Shown here: positions 36,778 to 46,900 of the stretch, in pieces
Position numbering within the stretch: position 1 is the stretch's first letter
Layout: every line of letters begins with the position of its first letter
Assembly: GCF_029350945.1 (NCBI RefSeq)
Contig: NZ_JARKMS010000004.1
Location: 186,001 to 250,000, forward strand
Reading direction: 5' to 3'
Source: Maribacter huludaoensis
GTDB taxonomy: Bacteria; Bacteroidota; Bacteroidia; Flavobacteriales; Flavobacteriaceae
Length of the DNA: 64,000 nucleotides
Translations under genes and position numbers: made by a program
The notes under the pieces: generated by a model
The model's input: only the letters and a program-made list of their open reading frames with translations
Told to the model about the DNA's origin: nothing
Database searches by the model: none

Positions 36778-37980
36778 ATGAGAATAATTAAAACATTACT
36801 AGGTATTTATGTTGTATTGGTATTTATAGGTTGCCAAGAAAAAGCTATAAAATCAACTGAAAGTAATACGGGCGAAGAAGATAATTCGACTATTACACAA
36901 GAGCAAATTGATCACTTGGGTATAACGGATGTTGAGCATTTAAGTGCGGCTTCAAAAAGAGCATTAGCTTGGCCAACCGATTTAGGAAACGAGTGGTTTT
37001 TAGAATTTAATCAACTAGAACCATTAAAAGGCGATTTGGCATATGAAGAAGGGGTGATTAGAAGAGACCCAAGTGCCATGGTCAAAGAAGATGGTAAATA
37101 CTACGTTTGGTATTCTAAAGGTGTTGGACCTACGCAAGGTTTTGATGGCGATATAGAAAACGAAAAAGTATTTCCTTGGGATCGTTGTGATATCTGGTAT
37201 GCAACTTCTACAGATGGTATTACTTGGAAAGAAGAAGGAATTGCCGTTGCAAGAGGAGAAAAGGGCGCCTATGATGATCGATCTGTTTTTACGGTAGAGA
37301 TTATGAAGCATGAAGATATGTACTATTTAACCTATCAAACTGTAAAATCACCGTACAATAAAAGAGTTAAGAACCAAATAGGTTTGGCTTGGTCAACATC
37401 TCCTAATGGTCCTTGGATCAAGAGCAAAGAACCAATTTTGAGTCCTGCAGACAATGGTATTTGGGAAGGTGATGATCCTAATGATCGCTTTTCGGTTAAG
37501 AAAAAGGGAGACTTTGATAGCCATAAAGTTCATGACCCCTGTATTCTTCCTTTTAAAGGTAAGTTCTACCTGTATTATAAAGGTGAGCAAATGGGCGAGG
37601 ACATTACATTTGGAGGCCGTCAAATAAGACACGGCGTCGCCATTGCCGATAATCCAAAAGGACCATATGTGAAATCTCCATATAATCCAATTAGTAATAG
37701 CGGACATGAAATTTGTGTATGGCCGTACAACGGAGGAATTGCCTCTCTGATCACAACGGACGGACCCGAGAAAAATACCATTCAATGGGCGGAAGACGGC
37801 GTAAACTTCAACATCATGGCGTCAATTCCAAGTCCGCCGCACGCTATAGGTTTAAACAGGGCGGTAGATAGTGAAAAAGAACCTACAGAGGTTTTAAAGT
37901 GGGGGTTAACACACGTATATAATAGTAGGGACTATCAAAGTATAATGCGTTTTACCTCTCGTAAAAAAGAGAAATATTAG
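36778..37980 (+). CDS. GH117 3,6-anhydro-L-galactosidase-like lipoprotein
   Basis: A 400-residue protein with a lipoprotein signal (FIGC, Cys19) and a helical N-terminal arm, then a five-bladed propeller of the GH117 type. Hallmarks are Asp97 in [38 protein letters not shown] with Asp253, [16 protein letters not shown], and [11 protein letters not shown] with His310/Glu311. These match Zobellia AhgA-type enzymes that release 3,6-anhydro-L-galactose from the non-reducing end of neoagaro-oligosaccharides. This is one of the strongest substrate clues for an agar-type galactan. It lies 16 bases before a sulfatase gene and 238 bases after the previous unit, so it starts a new one. Activity on other anhydro- or L-galactosides remains possible. 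Confidence 0.92.
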   Translation: MRIIKTLLGIYVVLVFIGCQEKAIKSTESNTGEEDNSTITQEQIDHLGITDVEHLSAASKRALAWPTDLGNEWFLEFNQLEPLKGDLAYEEGVIRRDPSAMVKEDGKYYVWYSKGVGPTQGFDGDIENEKVFPWDRCDIWYATSTDGITWKEEGIAVARGEKGAYDDRSVFTVEIMKHEDMYYLTYQTVKSPYNKRVKNQIGLAWSTSPNGPWIKSKEPILSPADNGIWEGDDPNDRFSVKKKGDFDSHKVHDPCILPFKGKFYLYYKGEQMGEDITFGGRQIRHGVAIADNPKGPYVKSPYNPISNSGHEICVWPYNGGIASLITTDGPEKNTIQWAEDGVNFNIMASIPSPPHAIGLNRAVDSEKEPTEVLKWGLTHVYNSRDYQSIMRFTSRKKEKY

Positions 37981-37996
37981 AATCTATTTACTTTAT

Positions 37997-39442
37997 ATGG
38001 TAGTAAAAATCCGTAACGGTTTTAATAAAGAATTAGCGCTTCATGGATACAAGCTCATTCTATTGGTATTTCTAGTTGTTGGGCAATGGTGTTCAGCGCA
38101 GAACAAACCCAATATCGTTTTTATCCTTGCCGATGATGCCGGTTATGCAGATTTTGGTTTTCAAGGAAGTAAAGAGTTCAAAACCCCATATTTAGATGAG
38201 TTTGCCAAAGAGAGCGTTCGTTGCACTCAAGCCTATGTAAGTGCTGCCGTTTGCGGTCCGTCAAGAGCAGGTTTTTTAACAGGTAAGTACCAACAGCGCT
38301 TTGGTTTTGAGGAAAACAATGTGCCCGGCTATATGAGTACTTCTGGAGTAACAGGTTATGATATGGGTTTACCGTTAAATCAAAGAACCATTGCCGATGA
38401 ATTAAGGCAACAGGGTTATACTACCGCCATTTTTGGCAAGTGGCACATGGGCAACGCAGATAGGTTTCACCCCACCAATAGAGGTTTTGATGAGTTTTAC
38501 GGATTTAGGGGAGGGGCTCGTAGTTTTATGCCTTATGATGAAACCAATAAAATGGATAAGAACAAAAACAGATTAGAGGAAGGTTTTGGTAATTATCTAG
38601 AGCACAAAGGATATTTAACGGATGTACTGGCAGATAGAACCAATCAATTTATAGCTCAAAACAAAGACCGTCCATTTTTTATATATCTGTCCTTTAATGC
38701 CGTGCATACGCCAATGCAGGCAACAAATGAAGATTTAGATCAATTTCCAAATTTAACCGGAAAGCGAAAACAACTGGCAGCAATGACCTTGGCCATGGAT
38801 CGGGCATGCGGTAAGGTGTTTGATCAATTGAAGAAGCTAGATTTATTGGATAATACCGTCATTGTATTTACCAATGATAATGGAGGACCAAGTGATGCCA
38901 ATGCGTCATTGAATAAACCCTTAAGTGGCACCAAGGCAAATCATTTAGAAGGTGGTATTAGGGTTCCGTTTTTAATTTCTTGGAAGGGAATTTTACAGGG
39001 CAATACAGCATACGATTATCCTATTTCTTTGCTGGATATGTACCCAACATTCAGCACAATTGCCGGTGTTGAAGCAGCTGGTTTAAAGGGGTTGGACGGA
39101 GTTGATATTTTGCCTTTTTTGAAAAAAAATAAGAGTGGTCGCCCACATAAAACTTTGTATTGGAAAAAGGAAACTAGGGCTGCTATCAGAGAATTGGACT
39201 GGAAATTAATTAGATATCCAGATAGACCTGCAGAGCTCTACGATGTATCAAAAGATACTGCAGAGGAATATGATTTGGCATTGCAATATCCAAAAAGAGT
39301 TAGGGCAATGTACAAAAAGCTATTTCAGTGGGAGCTAGGTCTAGAACGACCAAAATGGCAACTACAGCGCAAGTTTGAAGGAAAGGCCGCAGAAAGAATG
39401 GATGCGTATAGTGCTCCAAAAATAAGAATGAATAAAGACTAA
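37997..39442 (+). CDS. S1-family sulfatase, secreted
   Basis: A 481-residue sulfatase with an N-terminal signal region (hydrophobic about 17-34, ending CSAQ). [14 protein letters not shown] (metal), Cys86 in CGPSR (formylglycine), [25 protein letters not shown] and FTNDNGGP are intact. It resembles the sulfatase at 25691 and together they look like one subfamily. It sits between the GH117 gene and the aldose epimerase (nine-base gap), so it probably prepares the oligosaccharide for GH117 or desulfates its product. Confidence 0.92.
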   Translation: MVVKIRNGFNKELALHGYKLILLVFLVVGQWCSAQNKPNIVFILADDAGYADFGFQGSKEFKTPYLDEFAKESVRCTQAYVSAAVCGPSRAGFLTGKYQQRFGFEENNVPGYMSTSGVTGYDMGLPLNQRTIADELRQQGYTTAIFGKWHMGNADRFHPTNRGFDEFYGFRGGARSFMPYDETNKMDKNKNRLEEGFGNYLEHKGYLTDVLADRTNQFIAQNKDRPFFIYLSFNAVHTPMQATNEDLDQFPNLTGKRKQLAAMTLAMDRACGKVFDQLKKLDLLDNTVIVFTNDNGGPSDANASLNKPLSGTKANHLEGGIRVPFLISWKGILQGNTAYDYPISLLDMYPTFSTIAGVEAAGLKGLDGVDILPFLKKNKSGRPHKTLYWKKETRAAIRELDWKLIRYPDRPAELYDVSKDTAEEYDLALQYPKRVRAMYKKLFQWELGLERPKWQLQRKFEGKAAERMDAYSAPKIRMNKD

Positions 39443-39450
39443 AACAGTAC

Positions 39451-40494
39451 ATGAAAACAAACGTAGAACATTTTGGGACTATTGAGGATAATGAAATACA
39501 GTTGGTTACATTGAGAAATGACCATGGGGTAGAAATTAAAATTTCAAACTATGGAGCCACCATAACCTCTATTAAAGTACCGGATAAAGAAGGGAATATT
39601 GATGAAATAGTGTGCGGATTTGATGATTTAGATAGTTACTTTTCACCGGCATATACCAGTAACGCACCATACTTTGGAAGTACCGTAGGGAGATATTGTT
39701 CTCAAATTAAAGATTCAAAATTTACATTGGAAGGTGTTGATTATCAATTAAATAAAATAGTTGGTGATAATAATCTTCACGGAGGCAAAAAAGGGTTCGA
39801 TAAGAAAATTTGGACCGTGGATACCTATGATGAAAACAAGGCATTGGTTACCATGAAATTGGAAAGTGGGCATTTAGAAGAAGGCTTTCCTGGCAATGTG
39901 GTTGTCTGGGTAACTTTTACCATATCCAATACCAATGAACTACAGATAGATTATATAGCTACTACAGATCAGAATACACCGTTTACCATCACCAATCATT
40001 CTTACTTTAATCTTTCAGGATTTAAAGATGATGTTTTGCAACACACCGTTGAAATAGCATCGGATAAAAAACAAGTTTGGGACGATACGGGAGCGGCAAC
40101 GGGCAATAATATTTCAGTATTAGGCAAGCCGGACGATTTAAGAACACCTAAGAAAATAGGTGATGTTCATGACGCTATGGGAGACGGTTTTGAGCATTAT
40201 TACCTGTTTGATGAAAAAGGTTTTGAGCTAGGTAAGGTAGCTGAAATTAAAGAGGAAAACAGCGGTAGAAGTTTGGAAGTATATACGACCGAGCCTGGTA
40301 TGCTTTTTTACACCGGTAAGTATACTTCAGACGATTTAAATAGGGAGACAGGCTTGCAATATGGAAAATTTAGGGGATTGTGCCTAGAGACACACAGATA
40401 CCCGAACGGACCAAATATTGACAATGCCCCCAAATCTATTTTAGATAAAGACGAAACCTACCAAAGTACGACCATTTTCAAATTTGGCTGGTAA
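39451..40494 (+). CDS. galM: Aldose 1-epimerase (galactose mutarotase)
   Basis: A 347-residue GalM-type mutarotase. NYGATITSIKVPDK and the fold-defining NNLHGGKKGFDKKIW are followed by TNHSYFNLSG (catalytic His) and GLCLETHRYPNGPN (catalytic Glu). It interconverts alpha and beta anomers of aldohexoses, probably D-galactose released from the galactan backbone. No signal peptide is visible, so it acts in the cytoplasm. It is packed between the sulfatase at 37997 and the transporter gene at 40528 (33-base gap), coupling uptake and anomer conversion. Substrate assignment to D-galactose is inferred. Confidence 0.93.
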   Translation: MKTNVEHFGTIEDNEIQLVTLRNDHGVEIKISNYGATITSIKVPDKEGNIDEIVCGFDDLDSYFSPAYTSNAPYFGSTVGRYCSQIKDSKFTLEGVDYQLNKIVGDNNLHGGKKGFDKKIWTVDTYDENKALVTMKLESGHLEEGFPGNVVVWVTFTISNTNELQIDYIATTDQNTPFTITNHSYFNLSGFKDDVLQHTVEIASDKKQVWDDTGAATGNNISVLGKPDDLRTPKKIGDVHDAMGDGFEHYYLFDEKGFELGKVAEIKEENSGRSLEVYTTEPGMLFYTGKYTSDDLNRETGLQYGKFRGLCLETHRYPNGPNIDNAPKSILDKDETYQSTTIFKFGW

Positions 40495-40527
40495 CCATAA
40501 AATTAACTAAACCAAAAATTAACTAAG

Positions 40528-41532
40528 ATGATAGAAGGAGTATCGTTGGCAATTTTTGCCGGATTAATGCTGGGTCTTTATGCCCTGCCAGAAAAGTTTA
40601 CCAAAGACTTTAAATATGAGAACACTTGGAGTTTGTTTTTTCTGCTCACAATGTTCGTTGTACCAATAATAGCCTCGTTAACGCTCATTAACGGATTTGG
40701 TGAAATATTCGGCAATATGCCTATGGACATATGGGTAAAGATGGGACTTACCAGCTTCTTATGGGGAATAGGGGTAATGATGTGGAGCAAGGCAATTAAT
40801 CACATAGGGCTTTCATTAGGCTTTTCCATTTTTATAGGAACCATAATTCTAGTGGGTTCATTATTACCTTTTATAGAAGACGGTCTACCGCCAACCAATG
40901 TACTTACGTTTATTTTAATTGGAATTTTTATTGTGTTGGTCGGCGTTATCTTAAATGGTAGGGCAGGTATTTTAAGGGAAAAGGATGAAGCCGGTACCAG
41001 TGATAAAAAAGGTTCTATGGTTACCGGTATTATGATTGCCGTAGTTGGTGGGTTATTGGCAACCGGTTTCAGTTATGCAAACGCAGCAGGTAGACCTTAT
41101 TTACATGAAGCAAGTATAGCTCAAGGAAATGCAGATTGGATAACTGCCGTAGCGGTAATGTTCCCTATATTTTTAAGTGGAGGTATTGTGATGACCGCAT
41201 ATTTCTTATGGCAATTAAGTAAGAACAATGCTTGGGGCAACTTTAAGACTCCGGCATTCGGTAAGAATGTAGTATTAATTTTGGTCATGGCAGTTTTCCA
41301 TTATGCCGCATCGGCATTATTTGCGTACGCCGCTTTTAAATTGGGTAGCTCAGGCAATACCGTAGGTTATGCAATTTTTAATACATCCTCAGTGGCCACG
41401 GCGATTGTTAGCGGTCTAATTACCAAAGAATGGATCAATGCCTCTTCAAAAGCGAAAGGATTTCTATATGCAGGACTGGCGTTGATGATTACGGGTATTG
41501 TGGTAGTTGCATATTCCAATGGAATAAACTAG
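40528..41532 (+). CDS. RhaT-like sugar:H+ symporter (DMT superfamily)
   Basis: A 334-residue inner-membrane protein with about ten hydrophobic helices. The start EGVSLAIFAGLMLGLYALPEKFTKDFKYENTW and GIGVMMWSKAINHIGLSLGFSI match the L-rhamnose:proton symporter (RhaT) family. In the context of a galactan locus it may carry D-galactose, L-galactose or anhydro-galactose in place of rhamnose. It is last in the unit that includes GH117, a sulfatase and GalM. A terminator structure lies about 40 bases downstream, within the 3' end of the convergent sulfatase gene. Specificity unknown. Confidence 0.85.
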   Translation: MIEGVSLAIFAGLMLGLYALPEKFTKDFKYENTWSLFFLLTMFVVPIIASLTLINGFGEIFGNMPMDIWVKMGLTSFLWGIGVMMWSKAINHIGLSLGFSIFIGTIILVGSLLPFIEDGLPPTNVLTFILIGIFIVLVGVILNGRAGILREKDEAGTSDKKGSMVTGIMIAVVGGLLATGFSYANAAGRPYLHEASIAQGNADWITAVAVMFPIFLSGGIVMTAYFLWQLSKNNAWGNFKTPAFGKNVVLILVMAVFHYAASALFAYAAFKLGSSGNTVGYAIFNTSSVATAIVSGLITKEWINASSKAKGFLYAGLALMITGIVVVAYSNGIN

Positions 41533-41561
41533 TGAAGATTTTGTTTTAAATAGCTTAAGTG

Positions 41562-43091
41562 CTAATTGTTCAAAAAGCGGGAGGCTGTAGGTCTTCCGCT
41601 TTTTCGTGTGGTATGGTAAAGTGTTGCCAATTCTTTTATTTTAGATTGATATTCTTTGTTTAAAATTAAATTTCCTTCTTCTGTTTCAGTAGGATTATTT
41701 TTAAGGTCGAACAGTGCAATAGGTAATTGGGTATTATTACTTAAATCCGTTTTATCTACCTGCATGATGAGTTTAAAATTATCTTTTATAAGCATTACCT
41801 CTTTTCTAGTTCCGCTTTGGGAATAGATGGTCCTATTTAAAACTTCCGTTTCATTTTTAAGCATAGGCAAAAAACTTGAAGAATCTAAAGCTTGGTCATC
41901 TGGTAAATCTATTTGGGTTAAATCTGCCAATGTCGCCATAATGTCAAGACCTAAAACCGGACTGCCATTTAACTGGTGTTTTAGATGGTTGTTCCAAGAA
42001 ATGATAAAAGGTACGCGATTACCACCTTCATAAGCTTGATTTTTTCCACCGCGATATATATCACTGGGTTGATGACCGCATTTCAAGGTGTTTTTTCTTA
42101 AAAGTCCACCATTATCAGAAGTTAGCATAATGATGGTGTCATCATAAATACCTTGCTCTTTCAAGGTATTGATCAGCATTTGTATTTGTACATCCAATTC
42201 TTTGACTAAGTCTAAATGTTTGGATGGTGTGGTGCCGGCTATTTTCATTCCATTTAATTCATCGGTTGGAGTATGTGGTAAATGAACGGCTAGGGCAGAG
42301 TAGTACATAAAGAACGGTTTGTCTTTATTCGCGTTTTCTTCAATATAGTTTTTTGCGGTGTAAATAAGCATATGGCCCATATGTGTCGGGTTCCAATGAC
42401 TATCGCCTAGACCTTCGGCTTTATCCAATTTCACACCAATTTTATCCATTTTAGCTTGGGTGATAAAAGTGATCTTAGAATTTTTGGCAATAGGTTTAAA
42501 TATACTATTCTCATAAATAGCATAGGGTACATCTTGTATTCCGGCTTGGAAAGAAAGCGCATAATCAAATCCATGATAGCGTGGTCCGCCACCTACAATT
42601 TTTCTGATATCTACATCTAATTCTGGTTTGTTTCTTGGACCTCGATAAATAGTTTTTGGATCATCTTTTCTAAGAAAATCGCCGCCAATATGCCATTTGC
42701 CAAAAAAGGCGGTGTGGTAACCCGCTTGTTTCATTAATTTGGCAAGTGTTAGCTGGTTTTCTTTAATAGGGCTTTTTTCATAACTTCCCCAAACTCCCCA
42801 CGGTGCATCACTTCTATAACAGTGGTTTCCTGTCATAATCGCATATCGTGATGGTGCACAAAGTGCTGCAGGAGCATGTGCATTAGTGAAAACGGTACCA
42901 TTTTCTGCTAAAGCATCTAAAGCGGGAGTTTCTACAATGATATTGTCTGAATGTAATTTTCTGTAATAAGATACGTCGCCTAGACCTAAATCGTCCACCA
43001 GAACCACGATTACATTAGGCTTTTCTTGTGCGTTAAGAATTACCGTGAAAAGAAATAGTAATAAGGTAATTGTACGATATGATGGATACAT
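41562..43091 (-). CDS. S1-family sulfatase, secreted, last gene of the SusCD operon
   Basis: A 509-residue sulfatase with signal peptide (ends LNAQ). VDDLGLGDVSYY (metal), Cys78 in CAPSR (formylglycine), FGKWHIGGD, LTSDNGGLL and YEGGNRVPF are complete. It is related to the lipoprotein sulfatase at 23942. It lies seven bases after the GH16 gene of the same strand and completes the unit susC-susD-FG-GAP-GH16-sulfatase. Co-expression with the import pair suggests it acts on oligomers during or after uptake. Its final codons form part of a terminator hairpin (41572-41604). Confidence 0.92.
   Translation of the reverse strand: MYPSYRTITLLLFLFTVILNAQEKPNVIVVLVDDLGLGDVSYYRKLHSDNIIVETPALDALAENGTVFTNAHAPAALCAPSRYAIMTGNHCYRSDAPWGVWGSYEKSPIKENQLTLAKLMKQAGYHTAFFGKWHIGGDFLRKDDPKTIYRGPRNKPELDVDIRKIVGGGPRYHGFDYALSFQAGIQDVPYAIYENSIFKPIAKNSKITFITQAKMDKIGVKLDKAEGLGDSHWNPTHMGHMLIYTAKNYIEENANKDKPFFMYYSALAVHLPHTPTDELNGMKIAGTTPSKHLDLVKELDVQIQMLINTLKEQGIYDDTIIMLTSDNGGLLRKNTLKCGHQPSDIYRGGKNQAYEGGNRVPFIISWNNHLKHQLNGSPVLGLDIMATLADLTQIDLPDDQALDSSSFLPMLKNETEVLNRTIYSQSGTRKEVMLIKDNFKLIMQVDKTDLSNNTQLPIALFDLKNNPTETEEGNLILNKEYQSKIKELATLYHTTRKSGRPTASRFLNN
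41572..41604. terminator. Terminator hairpin overlapping the sulfatase 3' end
   Basis: Arms AAAAAGCGG (41572-41580) and CCGCTTTTT (41596-41604) can pair, with further partial pairing inside a 15-base loop. It ends the transporter transcript (+) and, being symmetrical, can also act on the reverse strand. It lies inside the last codons of the convergent sulfatase gene. Confidence 0.65.
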
Positions 43092-43098
43092 ATTTTTA

Positions 43099-43941
43099 TT
43101 AATTTGGTATTAAAGTGTAAGCTCTTACCCAATCATAATAGGAGGTGTTTCTACTATCGTCTGCCAATTCTTCCGGTGTTGGTACAGTTTCCCAATTGTA
43201 GGTTTCCGTTACCAGATGCATGTACATAGGTCTGTTGAAAGGTGTGTCCCTAAAAAAGGTGCTAGGATGCATGGTAGTTCTATATTCCCCATCCAAATAG
43301 ATTTTAATAGTATTGGCATCTACCCACCAACATCCGTATACGTGGTAAGCTTCATCTGCCGGAGGATTGATTTCAGATACTACACCTTTTTGTGACTTCA
43401 CTGTTTTTGTTCCATCGCAATCCGTATAAAAGGTATGTGTATTGGATCTTAATTTTGTTCTAAAATCACCACCTTTTTTTTGTTGTCCAACAACTTCTAC
43501 AATATCCAATTCCTGCACTTCAAACGGGCATTCTTTAGTATCGGGTTTATTCTTTAGCCAAAATGTAGAGGACATACTTATACTGGAAGCTTTCATTCTA
43601 GTCTCAAAATAGCCATATAGGGCATCTTTTGCCACAGAAGCCACGGCTCCGCCAGCAATAGTATATTTTTCATCGTTTTTTAAAACTGAATTTTTTATTT
43701 GCAGATTACCATTTTTTACAGAAACGGAATAATCCCTAAATGTAGCAGGAGGTCTTCCATCTACCCAATATGGGGATCTTGCATGCCATTTACCGGTATC
43801 CAATGCATTGCCTTCAAATTCATCGGTAAAATTTTCATTTATCACCCATTTAAAACCCACAGGAGGTTCAGGGGTCTGGGCAGATAAAATTGAGCAGAAA
43901 ATAAAGGTGATAAATAGTATTGGTGTCCTTGTAAATTTCAT
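43099..43941 (-). CDS. GH16 endo-galactanase-like enzyme, compact form
   Basis: A 280-residue GH16 enzyme with signal peptide (ends ILSAQ) and a catalytic domain only. The catalytic strand QELDIVE carries Glu144 as nucleophile, Asp146, and Glu149 as acid/base. FTDEFEGNALDTGKW, GGAVASVAKDALYGYFETRMKA and VYGCWWVD fit the agarase/porphyranase-type branch. It is shorter than the GH16 at 31699, lacking its C-terminal tail. It lies between the FG-GAP lipoprotein and a sulfatase gene in the SusC/D operon (six- and seven-base gaps), so it probably produces the oligosaccharides imported by SusC/D. Exact linkage cannot be read from sequence. Confidence 0.9.
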   Translation of the reverse strand: MKFTRTPILFITFIFCSILSAQTPEPPVGFKWVINENFTDEFEGNALDTGKWHARSPYWVDGRPPATFRDYSVSVKNGNLQIKNSVLKNDEKYTIAGGAVASVAKDALYGYFETRMKASSISMSSTFWLKNKPDTKECPFEVQELDIVEVVGQQKKGGDFRTKLRSNTHTFYTDCDGTKTVKSQKGVVSEINPPADEAYHVYGCWWVDANTIKIYLDGEYRTTMHPSTFFRDTPFNRPMYMHLVTETYNWETVPTPEELADDSRNTSYYDWVRAYTLIPN

Positions 43942-43947
43942 ATTACG

Positions 43948-46900
43948 TTAATTTTTAAATAGTTGTATCTCGTCATCGTTATTGCCTACTAGCAGTCCAG
44001 TTTTGCCATTTGCGAAGTTTATGGACTTTAATGCCTTTACATTTTTTGGAGCAAAAAATCCGCTTGTTAATCTATTTTGGGGTGTAAAGTGTCCCTCTTT
44101 TGTGCCCAAGAGTATCAACCCGATTGAAGCATCTGCGCGTGTAGTCTCAATTTCAGATTCAAATTTGTTTCCTGCCAAAGCAATATCCGTTACTCCGTCA
44201 GCATTGAAATCCCCTGTAACAAAGCCGTTAATACTAGAAAATTGTGCTTGGTAGGGTAAAGGAGTGAGTTTGGCATTACCATCATTGAAACTAACGATTA
44301 CCGAAGCAAATTCATAAGCATTAAGCTGTAGGGCATTATCAATGCCTTCACCTATAATTTGTCTTAGGTTGGACTTGGAAAATTGAGTAAAGGTTTGAAA
44401 TTTTCTATCCAATCCGGGGAGCTGTTCTGAACTACACTGTAACCCCCTGATCGGTACTTGTCTGCCTTTGTAGTCTTTCGCCAGAAAAATATCATTGGTT
44501 CCGTTTTGATCAAAATCGCTTGCAAAAACTTTAAAAGGTTTTTTATCACTTGCTGTAAACTTATAATTGAGACCTAGGTTACCTACTAAAAGCTCGTTAA
44601 TTCCATTTTGATCAAGGTCTGCGACAGTAATGCAGTTGTACCAGCCGTTAGTTTTGCCTAAACCATAAGAGGTAGTTTCATTTTGTAGTTTGCCATTGTT
44701 GGCTTTGAATATGGTTATCGGCATCCATTCCCCAACAATAATCAGTTCTTTTGTATTGTCGCCATCAATATCTGCATATGTAGCATCGGTAACCATACCA
44801 ATGTGTTCAAGTTCTGGAGCCATTTCTTTTGTAACATCGTTAAAGTTTCCATTATCGTTCAATAAAATTAGACTTTTGGGTGCTTTCGGATATTGACCGG
44901 GCACTAATCCGCCCCCTATAAAAAGGTCTAGGTCACCGTCATTGTCAATGTCAAAAGGCAGAACACAACCACCACTTTCACCACTGATCATCATTTCTCT
45001 TTTTTCGGTAAAAAGCCCCTTACCATTGTTGAGGTAGAGTCGGTCTTTGAGTAGGGGAGAGTTCTGGGAAAATTCATTTCCGCCGCTGACTACATATAGA
45101 TCCAGGTCTTGGTCATTATCTACATCAAAAAATACGGCATCGACATCTTCATATTTGGCATCGGTCAACAAAATAGGATGGTCTTTTTTTTCAAATGATC
45201 CACTTGCTGTTTGTTGGTAAAGAGCTCCTGGACTACCAGATGCACCGCCCACGTAAAAGTCCTCTAAACCATCGTTATTAATGTCGCCCACGGCAATGCC
45301 AGGACCTTCGGTAGATAGTTTATGTGGTAGTAATACCTGAATTTTGAAATCGTCAAACTCATTTTCTTGATGTTCGTAGGCGGAAGAGAAAGAAGTGTTG
45401 GTTACATCTTTAAACAAAGTTTGCTTTGTTATGGACTTATCAACAGGCTGTTTTGCTTCTTTATAATCGATAATGAGATTGCTATTGGACGCTACATTTT
45501 GAATTAGATGTTCTTTACCGTCTGGCCAGACTATAGAGATGGAGTCTATTTTCGGTATTTTTCCAAGCCCAAAATGTACTATAGGTTCTACTGAAGATAG
45601 ATAGCCGCGCACCGTTTTAAATTCATGGAATTGAATGCTGTCATTAGTTTTTAAAGTGATTTTTGTACCTAAGCCATCTTTATTGTTGGCAGGGCCCTTT
45701 AAATTAATTTTGAGGAATCCGTTTTCAGTAGTATTACTCAAATTTTCATAAAGAAATGCGGGGTCATCCACATTGTTGACGATCAGGTCTAAATCGCCAT
45801 CATTGTCCAAATCTGCGGTTGCAGCGCCGTTAGAAAAGCTTTGTTGGTTCAAGCCCCAAGCCTTGCTCATGTTGGTAAATTTTAGGTCACCTTCATTTTT
45901 ATAGAGGTAATTGGAAATTTTATTTTGCTTGAACAAAGAAATAATATGCTGGGCATTCTCTTCCTTTGTTCGTTGTGATGCATCTCTACTTTGCATGTAT
46001 TGCCTAAATTTTATAGTAGCATCTTTATCCCAAATATCTCTTTTGAATCCGTTTGTAATGAAAATATCCCTTAAACCATCATTATCAAAATCACTGGCCA
46101 GGCATGCCCAGCTCCAATCTGTTTTGGCAATACCGGAGTATTGAGAAACATCGCTAAAAAAACCGTCTCCACGGTTTTTTTGAAGCATGTTATGCATATA
46201 CTGATAATGAAAACCATTGTTTTTCATACTATTGAATAGTTGGGTATTCATGTCTGCCATAGTAGTTTTAGAGCGTTCGTAATCTTCTGGCATCATTTCT
46301 AACTGTACAATATCTTCCCAGCCATCATTATCTAAATCCGCTATATCTACACCCATGGCGTAAAAGGGTATGTGGTTGAACCTAGACTTTAATTGCTCGC
46401 TAAAATTTCCTTTGCCGTGGTTCATATATAGGTAATCTCGTTCTAGATAATCATTGGCAACAAAGAGATCTACCTGGCCGTCTTTATCTACATCAGAAGT
46501 AACTAGTCCTAGTCCATAACCAAAATTGCCGGTAATACCATTTTGCTTACTTACTTCTTCAAATTTGCCGTTGTTGTTGATATATAGTTTATCTCTGTAT
46601 AAATCATTTTCATTGGCCTTACCGGCTAAAACCTGCTGGTAATTGAGAAAAAAATGTTCCGGTCTATTGGTAAGATATAAGTCTAGATCATTATCGTTAT
46701 CCATATCAAAAAAAGAAGCCATTACAGAAAATCCTTCATCTGCCAATCCGTAGTCCGTGGCAGACTCTTTAAATGTACTATCCCCTTGGTTGATGTACAA
46801 TAGGTTGCTTCTTTCTTGCGGGGTATCTTGCCAGCCACCTCTACATATATAAATATCTGTTAGTCCGTCAGCATTGACATCTGCCATGACTACGCCGTTA

